30,425 nt of DNA from Methanomassiliicoccaceae archaeon UBA472 (GCA_002497075.1 DAML01000005.1:100745-131169), one strand, 5' to 3'; shown: positions 7,004 through 15,506, counted from the stretch's first letter. Numbers and translations are program-made. The notes: generated by a model not told the origin, from the letters alone.

Positions 7004-7576
7004 TCACTTTTCGATGGAGATCGACACTTTGTTCGTGACCCCGTGCCGCTCCTTGGTCACCAACCCCTTCTCGATCAAGCGGTCGATGACCCGGGACACC
7101 TTGGCGTCGGACATCTTGGTTCGGACGATGAGGTCCTTCTGCAGGGCGCTTCCTCCGAGGTCGACGATGGTTCGGTACATGAACCTCTCGTCCCCATTGA
7201 GCAGCCTGAGCACCAAGAGGTTCTCGTTCGAAATGTTCGGCGGAACATCCTCGACCGTCTGCACTTCTTCTTCCGCCGTCGGACCGACCGGTTCCTTAGC
7301 ATCCTCCACCCGGACCTCGGGGGCCGGGGGACTGCCGTTGACGACTATCGGGACATAGTCCTCCTTGAAGGCCCAGTAGGACAGCCCCGTGCCGGCGATG
7401 AACGCCCCGGTGATGATCAGGACGATGTTGTTGACCTCGTAGGTCGTCTTCTCGGTGTCAACGCTTCCGTTCATGCCCCCGGAGGTCCCCCCGGAATCGA
7501 TGGGGGTGAGCACTCCGTACAGAACCAAGGCAATGCCAGCAACGGCCACTATCAACGCGATCCATTTGGTCTTCAT
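7004..7576 (-). CDS. Membrane-anchored winged-helix DNA-binding protein
   Basis: The 190-aa protein has two N-terminal membrane segments (WIALIVAVAGIALVLYGVL and NIVLIITGAFIAGTGLSYWAF) separated by a short Gly/Ser/Thr loop. An acidic Pro-rich linker (~75-115) follows, then a C-terminal winged helix-turn-helix. The HTH reads RTIVDLGGSALQKDLIVRTKMSDAKVSRVIDRLIEKGLVTKER in pieces typical of MarR-like archaeal regulators, with a basic wing (KERHGVTNKVSI). The topology puts the DNA-binding domain in the cytoplasm. I prefer the ATG at 7576 to one at 7597: a CCTATAATATC box at 7615-7625 predicts a start site near 7594, downstream of the first ATG, and GGGGAG lies 9 nt before the second. Probable sensor-regulator; ligand and targets unknown. 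Confidence 0.8.
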   Translation of the reverse strand: MKTKWIALIVAVAGIALVLYGVLTPIDSGGTSGGMNGSVDTEKTTYEVNNIVLIITGAFIAGTGLSYWAFKEDYVPIVVNGSPPAPEVRVEDAKEPVGPTAEEEVQTVEDVPPNISNENLLVLRLLNGDERFMYRTIVDLGGSALQKDLIVRTKMSDAKVSRVIDRLIEKGLVTKERHGVTNKVSISIEK

Positions 7577-7635
7577 ACCGGAGGTCTCCCCGCCCATCGT
7601 CCTAGGGGTTTCATGATATTATAGGCGATCTCTTC

Positions 7636-8811
7636 TTAATCCTGTCCCAGGGACCTATCCAGGTCAGCGATGATATCCTCAGGGTCCTCGATACCCACGG
7701 AAAGGCGTATCATCCCCTCCCCGATGCCCAGCTTCTGTCTTTCTTCAAATGAGTATGCGGTGTGCGAGGTGTTCACCGGCATGCTCGCCAGCGACTCCAC
7801 GCCGCCCAGGCTGGACGCCTTGGCGATGATCTCGAAGCGCTTTAAGGCGCGCTCGGCCGCCTGCCGTCCGCCCTTCACCTCGAACGTCACCATTCCGCCG
7901 AAGCCGTCCATCTGCCTCTTCGCGAGCTCGTGGTCCGGATGCGACGCCAGCCCGGGATAGATGCACTTGGAGACCTTGGGATGGGACTCCAGGAACTTGG
8001 CTACGGCCATGGCGTTGGAATCGTGCTTGCGTACCCTCAGGTCCAGGGTCCTCATGCCCCTGCCTAGCAGGTACGCCGGCAGCGGGTCGAGCACCCCTCC
8101 GTACAGCTTCCGCCTCAGGTGGACCATCTCCATGTGCTTCGCGGAACCGGCCACGAAGCCGGCTATGACGTCCGAGTGGCCGTTGAGGTACTTGGTAGCG
8201 CTGTGCAGGACGATGTCCACGCCCATCCCCAACGGGCGCTGCAGTATAGGAGAGGCGAAGGTGTTGTCGATCATGACCAGACATCCTTTTTCATGCGCCA
8301 TCTTGCAAGCCTCGCGGATGTCGATGAGCTTGAGCAGGGGATTGGTCGGGCTCTCCAGGTAGAGCACCTTGGTGCGGTCGTCTATGGCCGCGCAGAGCTC
8401 CGCCGGGTCGGTGGTAGGTACGAATTCAACCTCCACCCCCAGGCGGGGCATCTCGTTCTTCAGGAAGTTGTACGTTCCGCCGTACAGGTCCTGCATGGCC
8501 ACTACCTTATCGCCCTTTTGCAGGAATGAAAGGAGCGCCGAGGTTATAGCCGCCATTCCCGAGGAGAAAGCCAGGGAGGACTCCGCCCCCTCCAAAGAGG
8601 CCAGCTTATCCTCCACGGCCCTGACCGTGGGGTTGCTGTACCGCGAATAGATGTAGGTACCGTCGGGAACCTCGCCGTTCCAGGTTCTTGGTTCCTCTGT
8701 GGGGAAAGCGAAAGTGCTGCTCTGGAAGATAGGGGTGTTGATGGCACCCTCGTACCGCAGGGACCTGTCTCCGTCGTGCACGGAGCGGGTGGACATTCCT
8801 TTCTTTGGCAT
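7636..8811 (-). CDS. Cys/Met-metabolism PLP enzyme (cystathionine gamma-synthase/lyase or methionine gamma-lyase type)
   Basis: Trans-sulfuration-family PLP enzyme of 391 aa, the normal length. The phosphate/PLP motif YSRYSNPT is at 55-62, the PLP-ring Asp at D182 (IDNTFASP) and the Schiff-base Lys at K207 (SATKYLNGHSD). The C-terminal substrate-binding segment NTSHTAYSFEERQKLGIGEGMIRLSVGIED is characteristic. Members catalyse gamma-replacement or gamma-elimination on homoserine esters, cystathionine or methionine, and sequence alone does not separate these. Neighbours give no help: a DRG GTPase lies upstream and a regulator-like protein downstream. CGATTATAC on the minus strand at 8835-8843, about 28 nt from the ATG, suggests a separate, nearly leaderless transcript. 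Confidence 0.93.
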   Translation of the reverse strand: MPKKGMSTRSVHDGDRSLRYEGAINTPIFQSSTFAFPTEEPRTWNGEVPDGTYIYSRYSNPTVRAVEDKLASLEGAESSLAFSSGMAAITSALLSFLQKGDKVVAMQDLYGGTYNFLKNEMPRLGVEVEFVPTTDPAELCAAIDDRTKVLYLESPTNPLLKLIDIREACKMAHEKGCLVMIDNTFASPILQRPLGMGVDIVLHSATKYLNGHSDVIAGFVAGSAKHMEMVHLRRKLYGGVLDPLPAYLLGRGMRTLDLRVRKHDSNAMAVAKFLESHPKVSKCIYPGLASHPDHELAKRQMDGFGGMVTFEVKGGRQAAERALKRFEIIAKASSLGGVESLASMPVNTSHTAYSFEERQKLGIGEGMIRLSVGIEDPEDIIADLDRSLGQD

Positions 8812-8851
8812 CCTTCGGACATTCCCTCGGATGCGTATAATCGTTCTCCCG

Positions 8852-9967
8852 TCACTCGCCGGTGCGGCGAATGATCACCGAAAGAACGTCACCATCCGCC
8901 AAACGGTGCTCCAGACCGACCATCTGGCCGGGGAACCTGGCGCTCTTCCCCCAGATCAGGGCGTAGCGGAAGTTCTGCCGGAACACGCGGTGCATGGAAT
9001 CGCAAACATCCCCCACGGTAGCTCCGTGCTTGGTGATCAACGGCACGTCCAGGTCCGCGTCCTCACCCTGTTTCTTCATGTATACCCGGATCAGCTCCAG
9101 CCTCTCGAAGATCCTGGCCTTGAGCTCGTCGATGCCTATGTTCTTCACCGCGGAGATGAACACCGGGTCCCAGTGCTTGAACTTCTTGCGGACCTCTTTG
9201 AGGTACTCCGCGTCCGAGATATCGATCTTGTTGATGGCCAGCACCGCGTTGATGTATATGCGGTTCCCGGCCAGGACGTCCACCAGCTGGTCTTGGTCGA
9301 TGTCCTCGCGTATGACCACGTCGGCGTTGACCAGCCCGAACTCCATGATCATGGCCTTGGCCAGATCAAGGTCCAGCTTGGTGAGCTTGATGGTGGTCTT
9401 GATGTCGATGCCCCCGATGTCCTTCTTGGCTATCACCACGTCCGGGGGATGGGTGTTGATGCGCATACCGGCGTTCTCCAGCTCACGGACCAGAACTTGC
9501 AGGTTGGTGTCGTAGAAGTCCAGAACGAAAAGTACCAGGTCCGAGGCGCGGACGACGGAGATGACCTCCCTGCCGCGGCCTTTGCCCTTGGAGGCGTCCC
9601 GGATCAACCCGGGCATGTCCAGGACCTGGATCTTAGCTCCCATGTACTCGTAAGCGCCCGGAACCACGTCCAAAGTGGTGAAGTCGTAAGCCCCGACCTC
9701 GCTCCTCGCTCCGGTCAGGGTGTTCAGCAAGGTGGACTTACCGACGCTCGGGAAACCGACCAATGCCACGGTGGCGTTGCCGCTCTTCTTGACCGAGTAT
9801 CCCTTGGCAGGGCCTCCGCTGGAGGCCCTCCGCTTCTCCACATCCTCTTTAAGCTTAGCTATCTTGGCCTTCAGCTTTCCGATGTGGTATTCGGTGGCCT
9901 TGTTCTTCTGGGTCTTGTCGATCTCTTCCTGGATCGCCTTTATCTGCTCTTCGATCGTAGAGGCCAT
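8852..9967 (-). CDS. DRG-family GTPase with TGS domain
   Basis: Developmentally-regulated GTP-binding (DRG/Rbg) protein, an OBG-superfamily GTPase conserved in archaea and eukaryotes and linked to ribosome function. The 371-aa protein has an N-terminal coiled region (EEQIKAIQEEIDKTQKNK, ~5-48). G1 is GFPSVGKST (71-79), with YDFTTLD for G2, DMPGL (117-121) for G3 and NKID (246-249) for G4. A DRG-specific insert follows G3, and a C-terminal TGS domain spans about 293-370 (ELIRVYMKK, then GATVGDVCDSMHRVF). It lies 12 nt downstream of carbamate kinase and is probably co-transcribed with it; a GAGG site stands about 10 nt before the ATG. Confidence 0.95.
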   Translation of the reverse strand: MASTIEEQIKAIQEEIDKTQKNKATEYHIGKLKAKIAKLKEDVEKRRASSGGPAKGYSVKKSGNATVALVGFPSVGKSTLLNTLTGARSEVGAYDFTTLDVVPGAYEYMGAKIQVLDMPGLIRDASKGKGRGREVISVVRASDLVLFVLDFYDTNLQVLVRELENAGMRINTHPPDVVIAKKDIGGIDIKTTIKLTKLDLDLAKAMIMEFGLVNADVVIREDIDQDQLVDVLAGNRIYINAVLAINKIDISDAEYLKEVRKKFKHWDPVFISAVKNIGIDELKARIFERLELIRVYMKKQGEDADLDVPLITKHGATVGDVCDSMHRVFRQNFRYALIWGKSARFPGQMVGLEHRLADGDVLSVIIRRTGE

Positions 9968-9979
9968 CTTCGCTTTTCC

Positions 9980-10948
9980 TCACTCCACTGTGGTGCCCGC
10001 CTTTCCGTCCAGGGCATCCATCAACCGGTCGGCGGAAGTGATGATCGCCTTTCGACCGGTGGCCTTCACGAACCTGGTAGCCGCCTCGACCTTGGGCCCC
10101 ATGGACCCCGGAAGGAACTGGCCCTCCGCGGCATGGCGGTCCAGTTCATCGACCGTCACCTTACGGAGAGGGCGCGGCCTGTCGCTCGTGAAATCCAGAT
10201 AGACCGCCTCAACATCGGTCACCATTATTAAAATATCGGCATGCAACACCTCGGCCAATCTGGCCGACGCAAGGTCCTTGTCCACCACGGCCTCCACACC
10301 GGAGAAGCCGGCACCGCTCTGCACCACCGGGACGCCTCCGCCGCCTCCGCACAGAACGGCGAACGGCGGGGTGAGCGATTCCGCCAACGTCCGTAAATGC
10401 TCTTCCTTGGCCACCTTCACCACGTCCGGGGACGGGACCACCCGGCGCATGCCGCCCCTCTTCACGTCCTCATGGAACACCCATCCCTTCTCCTTGCTGA
10501 GCACCGACGCCCTCTCCTTCGAATAGTACGGACCCACCGGCTTCGTGGGGTTCCGGAAGGCCGGGTCGTCCGCCGACACCACGGTGCGGGTGATGACCGG
10601 GATCATGGGGACCTCCCTGCCGGCGGAACGGCAGGCCCGGTCCCAGGCCTGCAGCGCCAAGTACGCTATCTGCCCCTGAGATTCCGCCACGCACACGTCC
10701 AGGGGCATGGACGGTACCTCCGCGTGGCACAGCTCATTTCGCAGCAAGATATTGCCCACCTGCGGGCCGTTTCCATGAGTGACTATCATCCTAGGGTAAT
10801 GGTCCAGCAATGGCAGCATCATTCGGAACGCCGTTTGCAGGTTGGCTATCTGCACGTCGTCCCTAGCCTCCTGGCCGGCCTTCAGGATGGCGTTCCCGCC
10901 CAAGGCCAGAACGGCCAACCTGCCCTCGCCCGCCCTCGCTCCCGCCAT
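9980..10948 (-). CDS. arcC: Carbamate kinase
   Basis: Amino-acid-kinase-fold enzyme interconverting carbamoyl phosphate + ADP and carbamate + ATP. The 322-aa protein shows LALGGNAIL at 13-21, VTHGNGPQVGNIL, the family hallmark PLDVCVAESQGQI, the insert near RNPTKPVGPYYS, the nucleotide-binding stretch AVLCGGGGGVPVV, KDLASARLAEVLHAD and GSMGPKVEAA. Length is slightly over the usual 310, partly from an N-terminal MAGARAGEG tail. No arginine deiminase or ornithine transcarbamylase gene is nearby, so the pathway is open. It starts opposite the zinc-ribbon membrane gene, with partly overlapping TATA boxes between them. Confidence 0.94.
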   Translation of the reverse strand: MAGARAGEGRLAVLALGGNAILKAGQEARDDVQIANLQTAFRMMLPLLDHYPRMIVTHGNGPQVGNILLRNELCHAEVPSMPLDVCVAESQGQIAYLALQAWDRACRSAGREVPMIPVITRTVVSADDPAFRNPTKPVGPYYSKERASVLSKEKGWVFHEDVKRGGMRRVVPSPDVVKVAKEEHLRTLAESLTPPFAVLCGGGGGVPVVQSGAGFSGVEAVVDKDLASARLAEVLHADILIMVTDVEAVYLDFTSDRPRPLRKVTVDELDRHAAEGQFLPGSMGPKVEAATRFVKATGRKAIITSADRLMDALDGKAGTTVE

Positions 10949-10963
10949 GGTCTTAACGAAAGG

Positions 10964-10986
10964 ATTTAAAGATACTATATTTATGG
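10964..10986. promoter_or_regulatory. Divergent promoters of carbamate kinase and the 10994 gene
   Basis: In the 45-nt gap, ATTTAAAG (10964-10971, plus) is about 27 nt before the ATG at 10994. CCATAAATATAG (10986-10975, minus) is about 32 nt before the arcC ATG at 10948. The boxes are 3 nt apart and point in opposite directions, so simultaneous occupancy by TBP/TFB may be exclusive. The plus transcript should be leaderless. Confidence 0.55.
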
Positions 10987-10993
10987 CCGGACG

Positions 10994-11968
10994 ATGTCAT
11001 TAATCGGCGATATTAACGAGATGATGAAGGGGGTGCGGCAGTCCAAGATGTCCATCTGGGTGGGCATGGCCTTGGCCCTCCTGGTAACCGTCTCCCTTAC
11101 CCTGACGGTCCAGCTCTGGCTGGCCCAGGTGGTTTGCCTGCTGCCGATACTGGTGGCGCTGCTTGCTTACTATATACCCACGTACTTCGGGCTCAAGGAC
11201 CGCAAACGACTGGCGGTGTTCGGCCTGGTACTGTTCCTAGTGATAGGGCTTTCCTTAGGGGGCGCCCTGTACAGCACTGTTGCGAACTACGATGTCCAGG
11301 AGGTCAGCTCCGATGACAACCTGCTGGTCGGAGGGACCGTGTCGCCGTCCCATGTGGAACCTGGCGACCCACTCCATTTCAGCGTGGTGCTGACCTCGGG
11401 CAACAACTCGTCCAATGTGTACCTGCTCCTGTACAACAACTGGGGAGAGCCATCGGACAATCCGAACTTTACCATGGCGTTCTCGCACAGCTCATCCCTA
11501 GGCGCTGTCTACACTTACAACACCAGCAGCCTGGAGGAGGGCATCTACTACTTCCAGTACGGTGTCAACGGCACCGCCTTGAGCGAGACCGCGCAGAGCT
11601 TCGGGCCGGTGAACGCGGACCTGAACAAGGTCCTCAGCAACTCCCTGATGTCCGGTACGGTCTACTCGTTCTACAGCATGGCCGTGCTGTTCTACATCCT
11701 TATACTCCTGACCTGGTGGATGGACCGCTCCAAGAAGAAGATCTTCGAGATGGAGCAGAAGCGCGCCCAGACCAAGGACAAGAAGGTCAAGGATGCCAAG
11801 GACGAGAAGTTCGTCTGCTCCGACTGCGGCGCCGAGGTTCCCGGAGAGGCCGACAAGTGCCCGTCCTGCGGCGCTTCGTTCGAAGATGACGAGCTCAAGT
11901 GCCCGCAGTGCTCCGCGAAGCTTCTGAAGTCCGACACCAAGTGCTGGAACTGTGGCAAGAAGCTCTGA
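10994..11968 (+). CDS. Membrane protein with extracytoplasmic domain and two C-terminal zinc ribbons
   Basis: I do not recognise the 324-aa family. It has two closely spaced N-terminal membrane segments (~20-40 and 44-64) and a third at ~74-94. An outside domain of about 130 residues (~95-225), rich in Ser/Thr/Asn/Tyr with several N-x-S/T sites, may form a beta-sandwich (DPLHFSVVLTSGN...). A fourth membrane segment is at ~226-244. After a Lys-rich linker come two zinc ribbons: CSDCG...CPSCG and CPQCS...CWNCGKKL. The topology would put the ribbons in the cytoplasm. It lies upstream of top6B on the same strand, with an inverted repeat in between. Confidence 0.82.
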   Translation: MSLIGDINEMMKGVRQSKMSIWVGMALALLVTVSLTLTVQLWLAQVVCLLPILVALLAYYIPTYFGLKDRKRLAVFGLVLFLVIGLSLGGALYSTVANYDVQEVSSDDNLLVGGTVSPSHVEPGDPLHFSVVLTSGNNSSNVYLLLYNNWGEPSDNPNFTMAFSHSSSLGAVYTYNTSSLEEGIYYFQYGVNGTALSETAQSFGPVNADLNKVLSNSLMSGTVYSFYSMAVLFYILILLTWWMDRSKKKIFEMEQKRAQTKDKKVKDAKDEKFVCSDCGAEVPGEADKCPSCGASFEDDELKCPQCSAKLLKSDTKCWNCGKKL

Positions 11969-11990
11969 AGGCGCAAAACCTTTTTACCGC

Positions 11991-12013
11991 TCCCGGGGAT
12001 ATGCACCCCGGGA
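11991..12013. repeat. GC-rich perfect inverted repeat before top6B
   Basis: TCCCGGGG (11991-11998) and CCCCGGGA (12006-12013) form an 8-bp perfect stem with a 7-nt loop. It lies 23 nt past the stop of the membrane zinc-ribbon gene and 33 nt before the top6B start. The pyrimidine-rich TCTTTTCT follows at 12023-12030. It may end the upstream transcript, or act as an operator or leader hairpin for top6BA if CCTTTTTACC (11979-11988) serves as the TATA region. Confidence 0.55.
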
Positions 12014-12046
12014 TGCAATCAGTCTTTTCTAGGGAGGGATGGTCCA

Positions 12047-14032
12047 ATGTCTTCGATAGCTGACGAACTGGCGAAAAAGCAGAAGGAGATCTCGGTCTCC
12101 GAGTTCTTCGAACGCAACCGGCACATCTTGGGCTTCGACTCCCAGATCAAGTCCCTCATCATGGGCATAAAGGAGGCGGTGGACAACTCCCTGGACGCCT
12201 GCGAGGAGTCCGGAATACTTCCAGAGATAATCGTCATGGTGGAGAAGGTGGACAAAGAGGAGTTCCGCGTCACCGTCGAGGACAACGGTCCCGGGATAAT
12301 CAAGAAGGCCATCCCCAACGTGTTCGGACGACTTCTCTACGGATCGCGCTTCCACGCCGTGCGTCAATCGCGCGGCCAGCAGGGTATCGGGATTTCCGCC
12401 ACCGTCATGTACGGACAGATCACCACCGGAAAGCCGGCGGTGGTCGTTTCTAAGACCGGAGCGGAGGACGTGGCCTGGCGCATGGAGATCATGGTCAACA
12501 CCAAGAAGAACATGCCCGACGTGCTGAAGGAGGACCCGTTCATCTGGGACGGGAAGGAGCACGGGACGAAGATCACCTATCACATGAACGGTCGTTACGT
12601 CGGCGGCAAGCAGTCAGTGATGGAGTACCTCAAGCAGACCGCCATAGTGAACCCCCACTCCCGGATCACCTTCGTCGATCCTGATGGGAGGAGGACGACC
12701 TTCGAACGTGCCACGGACAAGATGCCGCCGGCCACCAAGGAGATCAAGCCTCACCCGTCTGGACTTGAGCTCGGCACCTTAATGAACATGTCCAAGGACA
12801 CCAAGAACAAGACCCTGGGCAAGTTCCTGCAGCTGGACTTCTCGCGTATCAGCGATCGTCTGGCCAAGGAGATATGTGACAAAGCTGGCCTGAGCATGGA
12901 GGTAAATCCGGCCAAGCTCAACCTTGATGATCAGAAGAAACTTCTCGCCGCGATCGCCGCGGTCAGGATCATGGCCCCACCCACGGACTGCCTGTCACCA
13001 ATCGGAGCCAACCTTATCAAGAAGGGGCTGCGCAACGTTCTTGACGATATCCGCCCGGAGTTCTACGCCCCGCCGGTGACCAGGGACCCCAAGGTGCATT
13101 CCGGGAACCCGTTCCTGATCGAGGTCGGAATAGTATACGGTGGAGGTCTGCAGAAGGACTCCCAGGTACAGATCCTGCGCTTCGCCAACCGCGTGCCACT
13201 GCTGTACCAGCAGGGGGCCTGCGTAATCACCAAGGCCATCGAGAACACGGATTGGAGACGATACGGTTTGGAGCAGCGCGGAGGCTCCGGCATACCGTTC
13301 GGCCCGGCCATCATCCTGGTGCACGTCGCGTCAACGAAGGTTCCCTTCACCTCCGAGGCCAAGGAGGCCATAGCCACCCTCCCGGAGCTGCAGGCGGAGA
13401 TCGAGCTTGCGTTGAAGATATGCGGACGCTCGCTGAAGACCCACCTCAATAAAAGGGAGACCAAGAGCAAGACCAGGGTCAAGTTCGAGATCGTGCAGGA
13501 GATACTGCCGCTCATCGCCCAGAAGAGCGCCAAGATCGTCGGGAAGCCCATTCCCAAGCTCAGCGGCAGCATAACCAAGATCATGAACGTGGTCTGGATC
13601 GACGATGCCGTCACCTTTGAGAAGGGAAGGCACAGGGTGCGGGTCTCGATTTACAACTACACACCGACAGCGCAGAAGTTCAACCTGCACATGGTCCTTC
13701 CGCCTGGAGCGTTCGATTACAAGGGGCTGCAGTTCTTCCCCACCGAGGTGCGGGACGACGGAAAGGCTACCTGGGACCTGCCGAAGATCGCTTCCACCGA
13801 GCGTTTCGACCTGAACTTCGCCTTGTCCGGACTGAACAAGGACGATTACGATGAGAACGAGATCTACTCATCGGGCATCAACCCCATCTTCATTATCGGT
13901 GCCGAGCCGATACCAGGCGATTGGGACGTCAAGGGGATGCAGATCACCGAGAGCGAGGAAGCCCCGGTGGTCGAGGATGAGGACGAAGAGGTCGATTACG
14001 ACGAGTCCACGGAGGCGCTTAACGATGACTGA
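12047..14032 (+). CDS. top6B: DNA topoisomerase VI subunit B
   Basis: ATPase subunit of the type IIB topoisomerase that relaxes and decatenates DNA as an A2B2 tetramer. The 661-aa protein has a GHKL ATPase: N-box IKEAVDNSLDAC (41-52), VEDNGPGI (77-84) and the glycine lid SRGQQGIGIS (108-117). A helix-2-turn-helix segment and a transducer domain follow, the latter with the switch-lysine region VASTKVPFTSEAKEAI. A C-terminal extension forms an Ig-like domain (INPIFIIGAEP region) and ends in an acidic tail (VVEDEDEEVDYDESTEALNDD). The start is supported by AGGGAGG 9 nt upstream. The 3' end overlaps top6A by 8 bp. Confidence 0.97.
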   Translation: MSSIADELAKKQKEISVSEFFERNRHILGFDSQIKSLIMGIKEAVDNSLDACEESGILPEIIVMVEKVDKEEFRVTVEDNGPGIIKKAIPNVFGRLLYGSRFHAVRQSRGQQGIGISATVMYGQITTGKPAVVVSKTGAEDVAWRMEIMVNTKKNMPDVLKEDPFIWDGKEHGTKITYHMNGRYVGGKQSVMEYLKQTAIVNPHSRITFVDPDGRRTTFERATDKMPPATKEIKPHPSGLELGTLMNMSKDTKNKTLGKFLQLDFSRISDRLAKEICDKAGLSMEVNPAKLNLDDQKKLLAAIAAVRIMAPPTDCLSPIGANLIKKGLRNVLDDIRPEFYAPPVTRDPKVHSGNPFLIEVGIVYGGGLQKDSQVQILRFANRVPLLYQQGACVITKAIENTDWRRYGLEQRGGSGIPFGPAIILVHVASTKVPFTSEAKEAIATLPELQAEIELALKICGRSLKTHLNKRETKSKTRVKFEIVQEILPLIAQKSAKIVGKPIPKLSGSITKIMNVVWIDDAVTFEKGRHRVRVSIYNYTPTAQKFNLHMVLPPGAFDYKGLQFFPTEVRDDGKATWDLPKIASTERFDLNFALSGLNKDDYDENEIYSSGINPIFIIGAEPIPGDWDVKGMQITESEEAPVVEDEDEEVDYDESTEALNDD

Positions 14033-15119
14033 GGAAGAGAACAAGGCGGTTAGCTCCCTGAAAGAGATCGCCCAGTCGATCTACGATCAGATCGATACCG
14101 GAAAGATACCGAAGATGACCTTGCCCCTGAGGACCAAGAGCAACATAAGGTTCGACCCGAAGCACGGGGTGTTCAAGTACGGCAAGGCCACTGGCGCTCG
14201 TTCCGCAAAAAAGGTCAACGGGGCGCTGATGCTGTTGCGCACCATGTACGTCCTGGAGTTCCTGGAGGACATGATAGCGGATAAGAAGTCCTCCACCCTG
14301 AGGGAGATGTATTATATCTCCGAGGGCTGGGAAAAAGCGAAATTCTCCTCGCAGGACGAGAGCAACATGCTGGCCGAGGACCTGGAGATCGTTACCGCCT
14401 GCTTACGCGAGGACTTCAAGCTGCGGCCGGAAGAAAATGGGGCCAGCATCATCGGGGACATCACCATAAGCGAGATGGACCGCAAAGGGCGGTTGAAGAC
14501 GATCAACTGCCGGGACGACGTGGGCGACTCTGGATATGGCATACCCAACAATGTAGAGAAAGAGAAGCTGCAGCTGCTAAGCACCAACGCCAAGTTCGTG
14601 GTGGCCATCGAGACCGGTGGTATGTTCGATAGGCTGGTGGAGAACGGTTTTGATGAGAGGTACAATGCAGTGCTGGTCCACCTTAAAGGTCAACCAGCGC
14701 GTTCCACCCGTCGCATCATCAAGCGCATGAACGAGGAGATGAAGCTGCCGGTGGTGGTCTTTACTGATGGTGATCCGTGGTCCTTCCGCATCTTCGCCTC
14801 CGTGGCGTATGGTGCCATAAAAACAGCGCACATCTCGGAGTTCCTGGCCACGCCCACCGCGGAGTTCATCGGCATCACCGCTTCCGACATCACCAACTAC
14901 AAGCTGCCGACCGACAAGCTGACGGAGATGGATGTCAGGGCGCTGCATGCCGAGCTCAAGGACCCCCGCTTCGCCGACGAGTACTGGCGCGGGGAGATAG
15001 AGACCATGCTCAAGCTGAACAAGAAGGCCGAGCAGCAAGCTCTTGCCAAGTACGGCCTGGACTTCGTCACCGACAAATACCTGCCGGAGAAGCTGACCAA
15101 CATGGGCGTGCTGCGCTAG
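14025..15119 (+). CDS. top6A: DNA topoisomerase VI subunit A
   Basis: Spo11-related DNA-cleaving subunit of topoisomerase VI. The 364-aa protein is full length. The CAP/winged-helix part contains the catalytic tyrosine region TLREMYYIS (Y96/Y97). The Toprim domain carries E196 (IETGGMFDRL) and the acidic pair in FTDGDPWSF (D248, D250), for Mg2+ binding. The ATG at 14025 is 9 nt after GGAGG (14011-14015) and overlaps the top6B stop by 8 bp, which indicates translational coupling and fixes the start; the frame is open further upstream but shows no homology there. It ends in TAG. Confidence 0.97.
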   Translation: MTEEENKAVSSLKEIAQSIYDQIDTGKIPKMTLPLRTKSNIRFDPKHGVFKYGKATGARSAKKVNGALMLLRTMYVLEFLEDMIADKKSSTLREMYYISEGWEKAKFSSQDESNMLAEDLEIVTACLREDFKLRPEENGASIIGDITISEMDRKGRLKTINCRDDVGDSGYGIPNNVEKEKLQLLSTNAKFVVAIETGGMFDRLVENGFDERYNAVLVHLKGQPARSTRRIIKRMNEEMKLPVVVFTDGDPWSFRIFASVAYGAIKTAHISEFLATPTAEFIGITASDITNYKLPTDKLTEMDVRALHAELKDPRFADEYWRGEIETMLKLNKKAEQQALAKYGLDFVTDKYLPEKLTNMGVLR

Positions 15120-15154
15120 AACCAACAACGATTATATGCCCTCCGCTCGCTAGT

Positions 15155-15454
15155 ATGATCGGCGATCTCATGGACCGATTCGAATCTGAAATTAGGCGTT
15201 TAGACGCCCTGCGGCCGGAGGAGCTGGAACGCTGGATAGATTCTATGAAGGGAATGTGCCGCTGCCCGGGCTGCGCTACGTACACGGAATGCAACGCCAG
15301 AAACCGGGAGCTGCTGTACTGCTACCTAGGCAAGAACATCGGATGCGAGATGCCGGCCAAGACCTGCGACTGCCCGGTGTGCAAGGTTACGGACGAACTG
15401 GGATTGAAGTACTCCTTCTACTGCCGGAACGGCCCGGAGAGGACGCTGCGCTAG
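15155..15454 (+). CDS. Ten-cysteine small protein, DUF2769-like
   Basis: The 99-aa protein begins with a charged helix (LMDRFESEIRRLDALRPEELERWI) and then carries ten cysteines at 35, 37, 40, 46, 56, 64, 71, 73, 76 and 90, as CRCPGC...C, CDCPVC and FYC. The pattern CxxCxxY...C, followed by CxCPxCxVTxELGL and YYCxxG, is what I recall of DUF2769, a family of short archaeal Cys-rich proteins of unknown function; metal or Fe-S binding is likely. ATTATATG at 15131-15138 is close upstream. It may be a little too close for the ATG at 15155, so M6 (15170) is an alternative start. It ends in TAG. Confidence 0.82.
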   Translation: MIGDLMDRFESEIRRLDALRPEELERWIDSMKGMCRCPGCATYTECNARNRELLYCYLGKNIGCEMPAKTCDCPVCKVTDELGLKYSFYCRNGPERTLR

Positions 15455-15506
15455 CGATCGAGGGCAAGTTTGATAAGGCCAGCCTTCCTTTTTCTTATGA
15501 AGTGAA

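Noticed and set aside
6047..7576. Possible mobile island between hisS and the PLP enzyme gene
   Set aside because: The three unfamiliar genes have base composition like their neighbours, and no terminal repeats or recombinase are present.
8699..10231. A 510-codon open frame on the plus strand
   Set aside because: It is antisense to the PLP enzyme, DRG GTPase and carbamate kinase genes, shows no family motif, and follows from GC-rich codon structure on the other strand.
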